Shown: in pieces, positions 1-5,970 of the stretch
Layout: the number at the start of each line of letters is the position of its first letter
How positions within the stretch are numbered: position 1 is the stretch's first letter
NCBI GenBank assembly: GCA_016789035.1
Contig: JAEUSC010000045.1
Location: forward strand, 1-7,435
Origin: Candidatus Omnitrophota bacterium
Lineage (GTDB): Bacteria; Omnitrophota; Gorgyraeia; Zapsychrales; Fredricksoniimonadaceae
DNA length: 7,435 nucleotides
Reading direction: 5' to 3'
The notes under the pieces: generated by a model
What the model was told of the DNA's origin: nothing
Databases searched by the model: none
The model's input: the letters and a program-made list of their open reading frames with translations, nothing else
Program-made: the position numbers and the translations under genes

Positions 1-1
1 A

Positions 2-88
2 CCCCAGGCCTGGCTTCGCTTAACCAAAACCAAAAAACCTTTTTCCAAGAAAGCAAATAATATTGGGATTAGAAAATTGGGCGGTTAA
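2..88 (+). pseudogene. Probable upstream fragment of the small terminase gene in another frame
   Basis: Frame 2 is open from the window edge to a TAA at 86-88 and reads PQAWLRLTKTKK..., a basic stretch ending GIRKLGG. One extra A in the A-run at 73-76 would join it to the downstream small terminase frame, giving ...GIRKIGRLNAILLEL. The basic, linker-like composition is compatible with the region between the DNA-binding and C-terminal helices of Nu1-type proteins, but no domain is recognisable. It could be a real frameshift, a sequencing error in the homopolymer, or a chance open frame. Confidence 0.35.
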
Positions 89-105
89 ACGCGATTTTAC
101 TGGAA

Positions 106-375
106 TTGGATTTAAAAAAAGCGACAGGAGAGTTGATTTCAAAAGAGGAAGTTGAGAAAGGTCGCATTGATCGAATAATTGCGGTTAAGCGAACCTTTCT
201 ATCTCTACCTACAAGAATTGCTCCGACCCTTTCAATGCGTGAACCGAGGGAAGTTGAAACGATTCTTTATGAAGCAATCGCAGAAATTATCGATGAGTTT
301 TCGGGAGTCATAAATGATAAGCCAGGACAAGACAATCTGGACAGAGGCGGAACGTCAAGCGTGGAAGCGGCCTGA
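106..375 (+). CDS. Phage terminase small subunit (Nu1-like), C-terminal part, 5' end disrupted or cut off
   Basis: The small terminase subunit recognises phage DNA and recruits the large subunit for packaging. The 89 residues read here look like the C-terminal half of Nu1-type subunits: a charged helix (KKATGELISKEEVEKG), then VKRTFLSLPTRIAP and EPREVETILYEAIAEI, the usual 'LLALPxRLAP ... REVExIL' pattern. The N-terminal winged-helix DNA-binding domain is absent. The nominal start is TTG at 106 with no Shine-Dalgarno site, so it is probably not the real start. Family-like sequence (KIGRLNAILLEL) continues upstream in the same frame to position 73, where in-frame TAG (70-72) and TAA (58-60) interrupt it. 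The last 62 bases overlap the large terminase gene, which fits translational coupling. Family identity is by motif recognition only; the start is very uncertain. Confidence 0.72.
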   Translation: MDLKKATGELISKEEVEKGRIDRIIAVKRTFLSLPTRIAPTLSMREPREVETILYEAIAEIIDEFSGVINDKPGQDNLDRGGTSSVEAA

Positions 376-2194
376 ACGGATAACGGTTAGCCAATGGGCA
401 GATCAATATCGTTATTTAAATTCGGTTACGTCAGCCGAGCCCGGTAGATGGAAAACGTCACGCACACCTTATCTTCAGGGCATTATGGATGCTTTTACTG
501 ATCCGTTTGTTGAAGAAATAACGGTCATGGCGGCATCCCAAGTCGGCAAGACAGAGGGTATGTTTAATATGCTCGGATACATCATTGATCAGGATCCGGG
601 CCCCACGCTTGTTGTCTTACCGCGCGAAAATGACGCAAAGGGCGTTTCTTATAATCGTGTGCTTCCAATGATTCAGGGATCACCAGCTTTGCGTGAGCAT
701 ATGTCGCTCAAAGGCGATGATATTACGAAGCTGGAATATCATTTTGACCGAATGATTCTTTTCTTTGCAGGATCCAATAGCCCAGCTGATCTTGCCTCGC
801 GTCCGATTCGGTATTTGTTTTTAGATGAGATCGATAAATATCCTAGGTTTTCTGGCAGAGAAGCGGATCCAATAAAACTTGCCACGGAACGTCAGAAAAC
901 ATTCTGGAACAAGAAGACCATTAAGGTTTCAACTCCCACCACGCGCGATGGGTACATTTTTAGAGAGTTAGAGAAATCGGATCAACGTAAGTTTTTCGCG
1001 CCATGTCCTCATTGTGGCGGTTATCAAATACTTTTGTTTGGTCAAATTAAATGGCCAAAAGAAGAAAGATCGACCGAGAAAATTCGTAATGAACGGCTCG
1101 CTTGGTATGAATGTGAGCATTGCAAAGAGCGCATTGAAGATTATCAGAAACACCAGATGCTCGCGCAAGGCAAGTGGGTTGCCAAAGGCTGCAGTATAAA
1201 TGAAAAAGGAGAAATTGTCGGTGATGCGATTAAAAGTAAACATCGAGGATTTTGGATAAATTCTCTATATTCGCCATGGCTTACATGGAGTGATATTGCC
1301 GCAGAGTTTCTAAAGTCTAAAGATTACGTTGAACTTTTAATGAACTTCGTTAATTCGTGGCTGGCGGAGATATGGGAAGAAAAAAGCAGTAAAACAAAGC
1401 CCGATGAAGTGGCAGAACTGGCGTTGTCGTATCCCAAAGAAGTTGTACCGGAGGGAGTAGTTGTTTTAACTGGCGGCGTTGACGTGCAAAAGGATCACTT
1501 TTGTTTAAGCATTCGGGGTTGGGGATATGGACAGGAGTCATGGCTCATTTTGGCGACAAGGGTTGAGGAGTGGAGTGATGTCATACGAGTTATGTTTAAG
1601 ACTTCGTATCCTAGCCAATCCGATAGCGGAGATTTATTTCCGGTAAGGCTTACCTGCATTGATAGCGGGCATAGAACATCAGAAGTTTATGAAATTTGCC
1701 GTCAATGGCGTGATGTAGCTCGGCCAATTAAGGGGCAGCAGCATTTGAGTGGTGTACCTTTTAAGGTGAGCAATATCGATAAATTTCCAGAAACCGGTCA
1801 TATGATTCCCGGGGGATTGTCGTTATGGCACATAGACACATCCTATTTTAAGGACAAGATTACCCGATTTGTTCAGAACACAAAGATGGATAACCCGGGA
1901 GGGTGGCATTTGTACAAGGGGATCCATGAGGAGTATCTAAAACAATTCTGCGCTGAACATAAAATTATTATTCGTGACCGCAAGAAGGGCAAGGCTATTG
2001 AAGAATGGCGTCCTGTCACTGCACATGCGGCAACGCACTTTTTTGATACTGAAGTTTATTCAACAGCCGCCGCCGAAATGTTACGAGTTTTTTCAATGCA
2101 AGCGCAGGCAGAACCAAATACACAAACACCGCAGGAGTCTAAATCCGGACCATGGATCCATAAGCAAAACAATTGGGTTAAAAGAAATGGCTGA
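314..2194 (+). CDS. terL: Phage terminase large subunit, GpA family (packaging ATPase and nuclease)
   Basis: This is the DNA-packaging motor: the N-terminal ATPase drives DNA into the prohead through the portal, and the C-terminal nuclease cuts concatemeric DNA. At 626 aa it is close to lambda gpA (641 aa), so it looks complete. Visible motifs are Walker A AASQVGKT (residues 73-80), Walker B YLFLDEID (167-174), a likely coupling motif VSTPTT (205-210), and a zinc finger with CPHC (231-234) and CEHC (267-270). Candidate metal-binding acidic residues of the RNase H-like nuclease are D390 (GGVDVQ), D450 (CIDSGH) and the late HAATHFFD segment (571-578). The ATG at 314 follows a GGGAG Shine-Dalgarno site at 303-307 and overlaps the small terminase gene by 62 bases. 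The 3' end overlaps the zinc-ribbon gene by 8 bases. All key motifs are intact. Confidence 0.97.
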   Translation: MISQDKTIWTEAERQAWKRPERITVSQWADQYRYLNSVTSAEPGRWKTSRTPYLQGIMDAFTDPFVEEITVMAASQVGKTEGMFNMLGYIIDQDPGPTLVVLPRENDAKGVSYNRVLPMIQGSPALREHMSLKGDDITKLEYHFDRMILFFAGSNSPADLASRPIRYLFLDEIDKYPRFSGREADPIKLATERQKTFWNKKTIKVSTPTTRDGYIFRELEKSDQRKFFAPCPHCGGYQILLFGQIKWPKEERSTEKIRNERLAWYECEHCKERIEDYQKHQMLAQGKWVAKGCSINEKGEIVGDAIKSKHRGFWINSLYSPWLTWSDIAAEFLKSKDYVELLMNFVNSWLAEIWEEKSSKTKPDEVAELALSYPKEVVPEGVVVLTGGVDVQKDHFCLSIRGWGYGQESWLILATRVEEWSDVIRVMFKTSYPSQSDSGDLFPVRLTCIDSGHRTSEVYEICRQWRDVARPIKGQQHLSGVPFKVSNIDKFPETGHMIPGGLSLWHIDTSYFKDKITRFVQNTKMDNPGGWHLYKGIHEEYLKQFCAEHKIIIRDRKKGKAIEEWRPVTAHAATHFFDTEVYSTAAAEMLRVFSMQAQAEPNTQTPQESKSGPWIHKQNNWVKRNG

Positions 2195-2414
2195 ATGGAT
2201 CAATAAAAAGGGATGGCTGGATGGCTATGTAAAACCTGTTAAGGGTAGGGAAGAAAATGTTAAGAGTAAAAGCAATGTCATGGTTCACGTGCCTCTGAAA
2301 TGTCCGGGCTGTCGTTCAAGAAGTGTGAGATGTTACGGAGCAGATAAGCCAATTTTGTATTACAAATGTGTTGATTGTGAGTTGAAATTTAAAGTAATCG
2401 AGAAAGATGAGTAA
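2187..2414 (+). CDS. Small zinc-ribbon protein downstream of terminase
   Basis: This 75-aa protein has two CxxC knuckles, CPGC at residues 39-42 and CVDC at 61-64, with a short beta-like segment between them (VRCYGADKPILYYK). That is the layout of a single zinc ribbon, as in small phage regulators of the Com type and in TFIIS-like ribbons. The N-terminal 30 residues are basic and probably flexible. The start chosen is the ATG at 2187, which overlaps the terL stop by 8 bases, as is common for coupled phage genes; the Shine-Dalgarno match is weak (AAAG). The frame stays open upstream to 1974, but that would lie wholly inside terL and is unlikely to be used. It may bind DNA or RNA; the actual role is unknown. 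Confidence 0.75.
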   Translation: MAEWINKKGWLDGYVKPVKGREENVKSKSNVMVHVPLKCPGCRSRSVRCYGADKPILYYKCVDCELKFKVIEKDE

Positions 2415-2421
2415 AAGAATT

Positions 2422-2436
2422 TTCAGTATTACTGAA
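2422..2436. repeat. Short perfect inverted repeat
   Basis: TTCAGT and ACTGAA form 6-base arms separated by ATT, just after the zinc-ribbon stop codon. No T-run follows, so it is not a standard terminator. It lies just upstream of the possible promoter at 2445-2472 and could be a small operator or mRNA hairpin; chance is also possible. Confidence 0.35.
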
Positions 2437-2444
2437 CCAGTTAA

Positions 2445-2472
2445 TTGACTCGAGTTTATTGCTGGTGATAAG
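2445..2472 (+). promoter_or_regulatory. Possible sigma70-type promoter
   Basis: TTGACT (2445-2450) matches the -35 consensus in 5 of 6 bases. GATAAG (2467-2472) matches the -10 consensus in 4 of 6, with a 16-base spacer; TAAGTT at 18 bases is a weaker alternative. Transcription would start near 2480, ahead of the terminator at 2513-2560. It would therefore make either a short RNA or, with readthrough, the message for the secreted-protein genes. Host promoter consensus is unknown, so this is tentative. Confidence 0.25.
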
Positions 2473-2512
2473 TTAGCGTTGTAACCAATTTCGGGGGACG
2501 CTCTGGAATTGT

Positions 2513-2560
2513 AAAAGCGGCAAATCAGGTGCCTGATTCACTTGATTTTGCCGCTTTTTT
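2513..2560 (+). terminator. Strong intrinsic terminator
   Basis: The arm AAAAGCGGCAAATCA (2513-2527) pairs with TGATTTTGCCGCTTTTTT (2543-2560), leaving one T (2546) bulged, and the stem runs into six T residues. This is a typical rho-independent terminator. It separates the terminase/zinc-ribbon block from the signal-peptide genes. Inside it lies a second perfect inverted repeat (AATCAGG, 2523-2529, and CCTGATT, 2532-2538) that shares bases with the outer stem, so the two folds partly compete. The remaining 2415-2580 gap holds no convincing gene. Confidence 0.85.
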
Positions 2561-2570
2561 ATTTCTAAAC

Positions 2571-2578
2571 GGGAGGGG
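2571..2578 (+). promoter_or_regulatory. Strong ribosome binding site for the 174-aa gene
   Basis: GGGAGGGG contains a full GGAGG core (2572-2576), 4 bases before the ATG at 2581. It is the strongest Shine-Dalgarno site in the window and lies 10 bases after the terminator T-run, so this gene starts a new translational block. Confidence 0.8.
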
Positions 2579-2580
2579 AA

Positions 2581-3105
2581 ATGCGACACGCAATTTTAAT
2601 CTTCATGAGTTTAATATTTTTACTTTTAATCTGCACTCAAGCCTTTGCGCAATGTTCTTGGAAAATTCTTGCTGTTGAACAGGACCCGCAAACTGGCGCA
2701 ATTATGGTTCGAACGCAATATACGGTGCCTATGAAGGACTCGGCTAGTGCCGTTGAATTCGCGCAGAAGATTGGAGCGGTTACGGATGCGGCAAATAACG
2801 TGATCAAAGAAGGGACGACACGATACGACGAAGAATCAGGTAACGAAACATCAATCAAAACAAAAATTTCCAATGATATCGATGAGTACTGTCAGGTCTT
2901 AATTCAGCGGATACCAGAAAATGAGAATTTTATTCATAGCGAAATCTTAAAAAGGAACAAGGCTTTGACGGATCAAACCATAGTTGACCTGCAGACGGAA
3001 GAATTAAAAACCGGAGAGGTCGCAGAATCGAATGTTCAATGGAAGGGCATAACAATAAAGGTCACTGATGATTCTAAGAATTCTGTCAGTAACGTTACTC
3101 CTTAA
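2581..3105 (+). CDS. Secreted protein of unknown function (Sec signal peptide)
   Basis: I do not recognise a family for this 174-aa protein. It begins with a textbook Sec signal peptide: basic MRH, a hydrophobic core over residues 4-18, and a likely signal peptidase I site after AFA (residue 23). The cysteine right after (QC, residues 24-25) does not form a lipobox, so a lipoprotein is unlikely. The mature part opens with a beta-rich stretch (CSWKILAVEQDPQTGAIMV), followed by a mostly helical, charged middle (residues 52-145) and a polar tail. C25 and C104 are its only mature cysteines and could form a disulfide outside the cytoplasm. The start is firm because of the strong ribosome site. It is first in a run of three signal-peptide genes, and its 3' end overlaps the next gene by 38 bases. 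Confidence 0.85.
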   Translation: MRHAILIFMSLIFLLLICTQAFAQCSWKILAVEQDPQTGAIMVRTQYTVPMKDSASAVEFAQKIGAVTDAANNVIKEGTTRYDEESGNETSIKTKISNDIDEYCQVLIQRIPENENFIHSEILKRNKALTDQTIVDLQTEELKTGEVAESNVQWKGITIKVTDDSKNSVSNVTP

Positions 3106-3880
3106 TTTTCTGCTGATCGCCGGGCCGGCAATTGCCGCTACGGATTGGTGCGCCTCGGCAAATATGAAGGGCGCTTGGAAGATCGATGAAACATCAGGAA
3201 CCATTCAGGACTGCACAAGCAATAACAATGATGGCACTAACAATGCCGGGAGTCTTAATGTTTCGGGAAAGTTCGGTACGGCTATCGATTATAACCAAAA
3301 TAATAATGAGTATCTTGATTTCGGCAGTCCTACCGCCTTTGATAACGTTACACAAAAAACAATAGGAGCCTGGACATATATTGACACTGATGGGGATAAC
3401 AGTTCTGCAAGATGCAATGCAGGAGTCATTTTTCAAAAAACCGAATGGGGATTTTGCATTGAACCGACTGACAAGATGCGTTATTTCCATCGATGGAATG
3501 GCGGTCAAACGAGTTGGGATACCACCAATGCAGACGTTACCTACGCAGCATGGACACATTGGGCAGTTAAATACGACAGGTCTTCTTCGTCGAATGACCC
3601 AACCATTTATAAGGATGGAGTTGCTAAGTCAACAAATAATCCGACGCCGTGTTGTAGCGGAGCAAATGATGATTCTGGTTCCAGTCTATTGATGGCCAAT
3701 ATATTCGACGTTGATGAGTGGGATGGAAAATTTGATGAAGCATTTTTCTATAGCGGAATGATGACCTCAACGGATATTAACGAAATTAAAGATAGTGGTC
3801 TTGATGGGTTACAAGGGACAAGCGATGTTTATTCCGGTCGCGGGATTGGCAGAGGAATTGGCAGAGGAGTCGGACGATGA
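3068..3880 (+). CDS. Secreted LamG/concanavalin A-like lectin-fold protein with Gly-Arg tail
   Basis: This 270-aa protein has a Sec signal peptide (cleavage expected after AIA, residue 23) followed by a LamG-type jelly-roll domain at about residues 34-245. Family features are GAWKIDETSGTIQDCTSNNN (35-54), GKFGTAIDY (67-75), YLDFGSP (82-88), the core strand TIGAWTYI (98-105), and the closing GKFDEAFFYSGMMTSTDINEI (220-240), matching the usual 'G.iDEvriYnraLs..EI' end. Such domains often bind carbohydrates or proteins. Six mature cysteines (28, 49, 116, 130, 195, 196) suit disulfides outside the cytoplasm. The end is a short repeat, GRGIGRGIGRGVGR. The ATG at 3068 has AAAGG at 3057-3061 and overlaps the previous gene by 38 bases; the stop overlaps the next start as ATGA. 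Ligand unknown. Confidence 0.87.
   Translation: MILRILSVTLLLNFLLIAGPAIAATDWCASANMKGAWKIDETSGTIQDCTSNNNDGTNNAGSLNVSGKFGTAIDYNQNNNEYLDFGSPTAFDNVTQKTIGAWTYIDTDGDNSSARCNAGVIFQKTEWGFCIEPTDKMRYFHRWNGGQTSWDTTNADVTYAAWTHWAVKYDRSSSSNDPTIYKDGVAKSTNNPTPCCSGANDDSGSSLLMANIFDVDEWDGKFDEAFFYSGMMTSTDINEIKDSGLDGLQGTSDVYSGRGIGRGIGRGVGR
3836..3877 (+). repeat. 12-base tandem repeat encoding the Gly-Arg tail of the LamG protein
   Basis: About three and a half units of a 12-base repeat (glycine, arginine, glycine, then isoleucine or valine) encode residues 257-270. The units differ at synonymous positions (cgc/aga, ggg/gga), so the peptide pattern is kept although the DNA has drifted. Confidence 0.75.
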
Positions 3881-5967
3881 AAAAGATTTTAGCCATATTT
3901 TTATTTTTGTTGATTGCTTTTTGTGGACCGGCACAGGCTCTTGAAATCGTAAGGCAAAAGAACGTTGCGACCCGGATCGTTTTCCCGATAGTTGACGCGG
4001 ATGGTGATACGGTTACGGGAGCCGCAGGTTTGGACAGCGAGATCGATGAATTTGCAGATGGATCCAATCCAACCGGATTCGCAGACTGCACAAACGAGGC
4101 AACAGAAATCGGGACGTCCGGAGTTTACTATCTGAATCTTACAGCTACAGAAATCAACCAAGATTACGTGGTCGTTCAGGTAAAAACCACGACATCCGGA
4201 GCTAAAACACAAATAATTTTAATCCGCACTCTTGTTGGAGATCCACTAAATCTCGCAACAACTACATCTGGTCGTGAGGTTTTAACTGCCTCGGGTGGTC
4301 AGGTAGCACCAGATTTTAGCGCAATAAATGGAACGCTTGACGCCGCAGAGATTGGTACAGATGCGATAGGAGCTGATGAGCTGGCCGCGGATGCGATTGG
4401 CGCAAGCGAAATAGCCACGGACGCCATCACCGCGGCCGAGATTGCAGCTGATGCCATCGGATCCAGCGAGTTGGCAACCGATGCAATTGGAGCCTCCGAA
4501 ATTGCAGCAAGCGCAATAGGGTCAAGTGAGGCGCCCAACTTGGACGCCGCTGTCAGCAGCCGATTGGCAAGCGCTTCAATCACCTTGAGCGCAGGAGCCG
4601 TTACGGTGGGAACAAACAATGATAAGACGGGCTATTCCTTAACTGCTCTGGAGTCAGGTGTCTTACACAACGGAACAGCCCAGGCAGGCGCGGCAGGAAC
4701 TATTACTCTGGCCGCTGGCGCATCCGCAACGACGGATCTCTACAAAGGTCAAATCGTCAAGATCTACGGCGGAACAGGCGCAGGACAATCGAGGACAATC
4801 ACCGCTTATGACGGATCGACGAAGGTCGCGACCGTGGCATGGAACTGGACAACAAATCCGGACAGCACCTCGGCCTATGCTGTTTTGGCAACAGCGAGTC
4901 CGTCAGTTAACAGCAGTTTACAGGTGGCCACGACCGCCAGCGATCCGTGGGCAACGGCCCTGCCAGGATCTTACGGAGCAGGGACAGCAGGCAAGATCAT
5001 AGGAGACAATTTAAATGCGACCGTCTCCAGCCGGGCATCTCAAACCAGTGTCGACACAATCGATGACTTCGTAGATACGGAAGTCGCGGCGATTAAGACT
5101 AAAACCGACCAACTGACATTCACTACGGCCAATAAGGTCGACAGTCGGACATTTATTAATGATGACAAAACTGGATATCAGTTAAGCGCCGCAGGAGTCG
5201 ATGACATTTGGGACGAAGCCCAAAGCGGTCATGCGACAGCCGGTACCTTTGGAAAATATTTGGATGAGACGATTTCGGGCATTGATGACAATCCTTGGGA
5301 TAACGGGACACGGACCTTAACGGCTTTCAGTTTCGGAGTCGATTTATCAGCTGGAGCCGTGGATTCCATATGGGACGAAGCGCAAAGCGGCCACACTACC
5401 GCTGGAACATTTGGAAAGTTTCTCGACGAAGCGATTTCTGATCTTGACGACAATCCTTGGGATAACACAACGAGAACTATTACCGGCGGAACAATCACAA
5501 CAAACAATGACAAAAGCGGATATTCACTAACGGCCGCTCAGGAAGATACGGTGGTCGATAAGGTTTGGGACGAGGTAAGAAGCGGACACACGACATCGGG
5601 CACTTTTGGGCAGGGTATGGCGTCTGTTCAGGGGAATGTGACAGGAAGCGTGAATAGCGTTACATCCGGGGTCACGGTCTCCGTCAATAACGACAAAACC
5701 GGATACGCATTAACATCGGTTCAAGAAGATTCGATTGTCGACAAGATTTGGGATGAAGCCATTTCTGGACATTTAACCTCTGGCACAACTGGCAACAAAT
5801 TAAATGCGGCTGGAAATGCCGGAGATCCGTGGAGCATAACACTTCCCGGTTCATATACAGGTAGCCAAGCAGGCAAAGTTCTGTCGAATATTAATGATGC
5901 AACCGACGGAGATAAAGAAGGCGCGGATTATACCGGCATCGAAAGAACCATCCGTCAGCAAAGGTAA
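3877..5967 (+). CDS. Secreted modular repeat protein, phage fibre-like
   Basis: This 696-aa protein starts with a Sec signal peptide (cleavage expected after AQA, residue 21). Next come: a beta-rich domain (about 28-118; FPIVDADGDTVT, GVYYLNLTATEIN); a ten-residue repeat DAIGxxEIAx (155-218); a small beta module (260-338; GTITLAAGASATT, GGTGAGQSRTITAYDG); DPW...LPGSY modules at 356-378 and 650-672; four copies of a DKTGYxLT segment; and four copies of a VDxIWDE..SGHTTAGTFG segment (441-640). Modules like these are common in phage fibre and other virion accessory proteins, which is why a fibre-like role is suggested. The export signal is at odds with normal cytoplasmic virion assembly. The gene starts on an ATGA overlap with the LamG gene, so translation is probably coupled. 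Alternatives are a phage-encoded adhesin or other surface protein. Confidence 0.85.
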   Translation: MKKILAIFLFLLIAFCGPAQALEIVRQKNVATRIVFPIVDADGDTVTGAAGLDSEIDEFADGSNPTGFADCTNEATEIGTSGVYYLNLTATEINQDYVVVQVKTTTSGAKTQIILIRTLVGDPLNLATTTSGREVLTASGGQVAPDFSAINGTLDAAEIGTDAIGADELAADAIGASEIATDAITAAEIAADAIGSSELATDAIGASEIAASAIGSSEAPNLDAAVSSRLASASITLSAGAVTVGTNNDKTGYSLTALESGVLHNGTAQAGAAGTITLAAGASATTDLYKGQIVKIYGGTGAGQSRTITAYDGSTKVATVAWNWTTNPDSTSAYAVLATASPSVNSSLQVATTASDPWATALPGSYGAGTAGKIIGDNLNATVSSRASQTSVDTIDDFVDTEVAAIKTKTDQLTFTTANKVDSRTFINDDKTGYQLSAAGVDDIWDEAQSGHATAGTFGKYLDETISGIDDNPWDNGTRTLTAFSFGVDLSAGAVDSIWDEAQSGHTTAGTFGKFLDEAISDLDDNPWDNTTRTITGGTITTNNDKSGYSLTAAQEDTVVDKVWDEVRSGHTTSGTFGQGMASVQGNVTGSVNSVTSGVTVSVNNDKTGYALTSVQEDSIVDKIWDEAISGHLTSGTTGNKLNAAGNAGDPWSITLPGSYTGSQAGKVLSNINDATDGDKEGADYTGIERTIRQQR
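4339..4530 (+). repeat. 30-base-period repeat encoding DAIGxxEIAx units
   Basis: About six imperfect units encode a ten-residue pattern with D at position 1, small and hydrophobic AI at 2-3, E at 7 and I/L-A at 8-9. The DNA copies have diverged at synonymous sites while the protein pattern holds. Similar A/I-rich repeats occur in phage fibre shafts; a slender trimeric shaft is a reasonable but unproven reading. Confidence 0.8.
5197..5796 (+). repeat. Four diverged WDE/GHTTAGTFG modules
   Basis: The modules begin at about 5197, 5359, 5554 and 5737. The first two are the closest: residues 441-480 and 495-534 differ at 7 of 40 positions and lie 162 bases apart. The last two are shorter. Three of the four follow a DKTGYxLT or DKSGYxLT segment (residues 430-437, 545-552 and 606-613); a further DKTGY copy lies alone at residues 249-256. 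DNA divergence at synonymous positions shows that the duplications are not recent. Confidence 0.8.
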
Positions 5968-5970
5968 GGC

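Noticed and set aside
58..72. Stop-codon recoding (TAG or TAA read as an amino acid)
   Set aside because: Two different stops would need recoding, while TGA and TAA end the other genes in the window normally.
70..90. Programmed -1 frameshift site in the small terminase
   Set aside because: No classical X-XXY-YYZ slippery heptamer is present in the right phase, so a one-base deletion or read error is simpler.
1974..2186. Longer version of the zinc-ribbon gene starting at 1974
   Set aside because: The extension lies entirely inside terL in another frame, is basic and low in family-like sequence, and the ATG at 2187 gives the usual short overlap.
2635..2660. Lipoprotein signal in the 174-aa protein
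   Set aside because: The residues before C25 (FAQ) do not fit a lipobox; AFA before Q24 fits signal peptidase I.
3381..3692. 103-aa + strand open frame within the LamG gene
   Set aside because: It is out of frame with the clear LamG domain and has no ribosome site or recognisable features.
4339..4530. CRISPR-like array
   Set aside because: The repeats are contiguous, imperfect, have no spacers, keep the reading frame and encode a regular peptide pattern.
4299..4619. Minus-strand open frame with a repeated Ala/Ser/Ile pattern
   Set aside because: The repetition is just the reverse reading of the 30-base repeat in the 696-aa gene.
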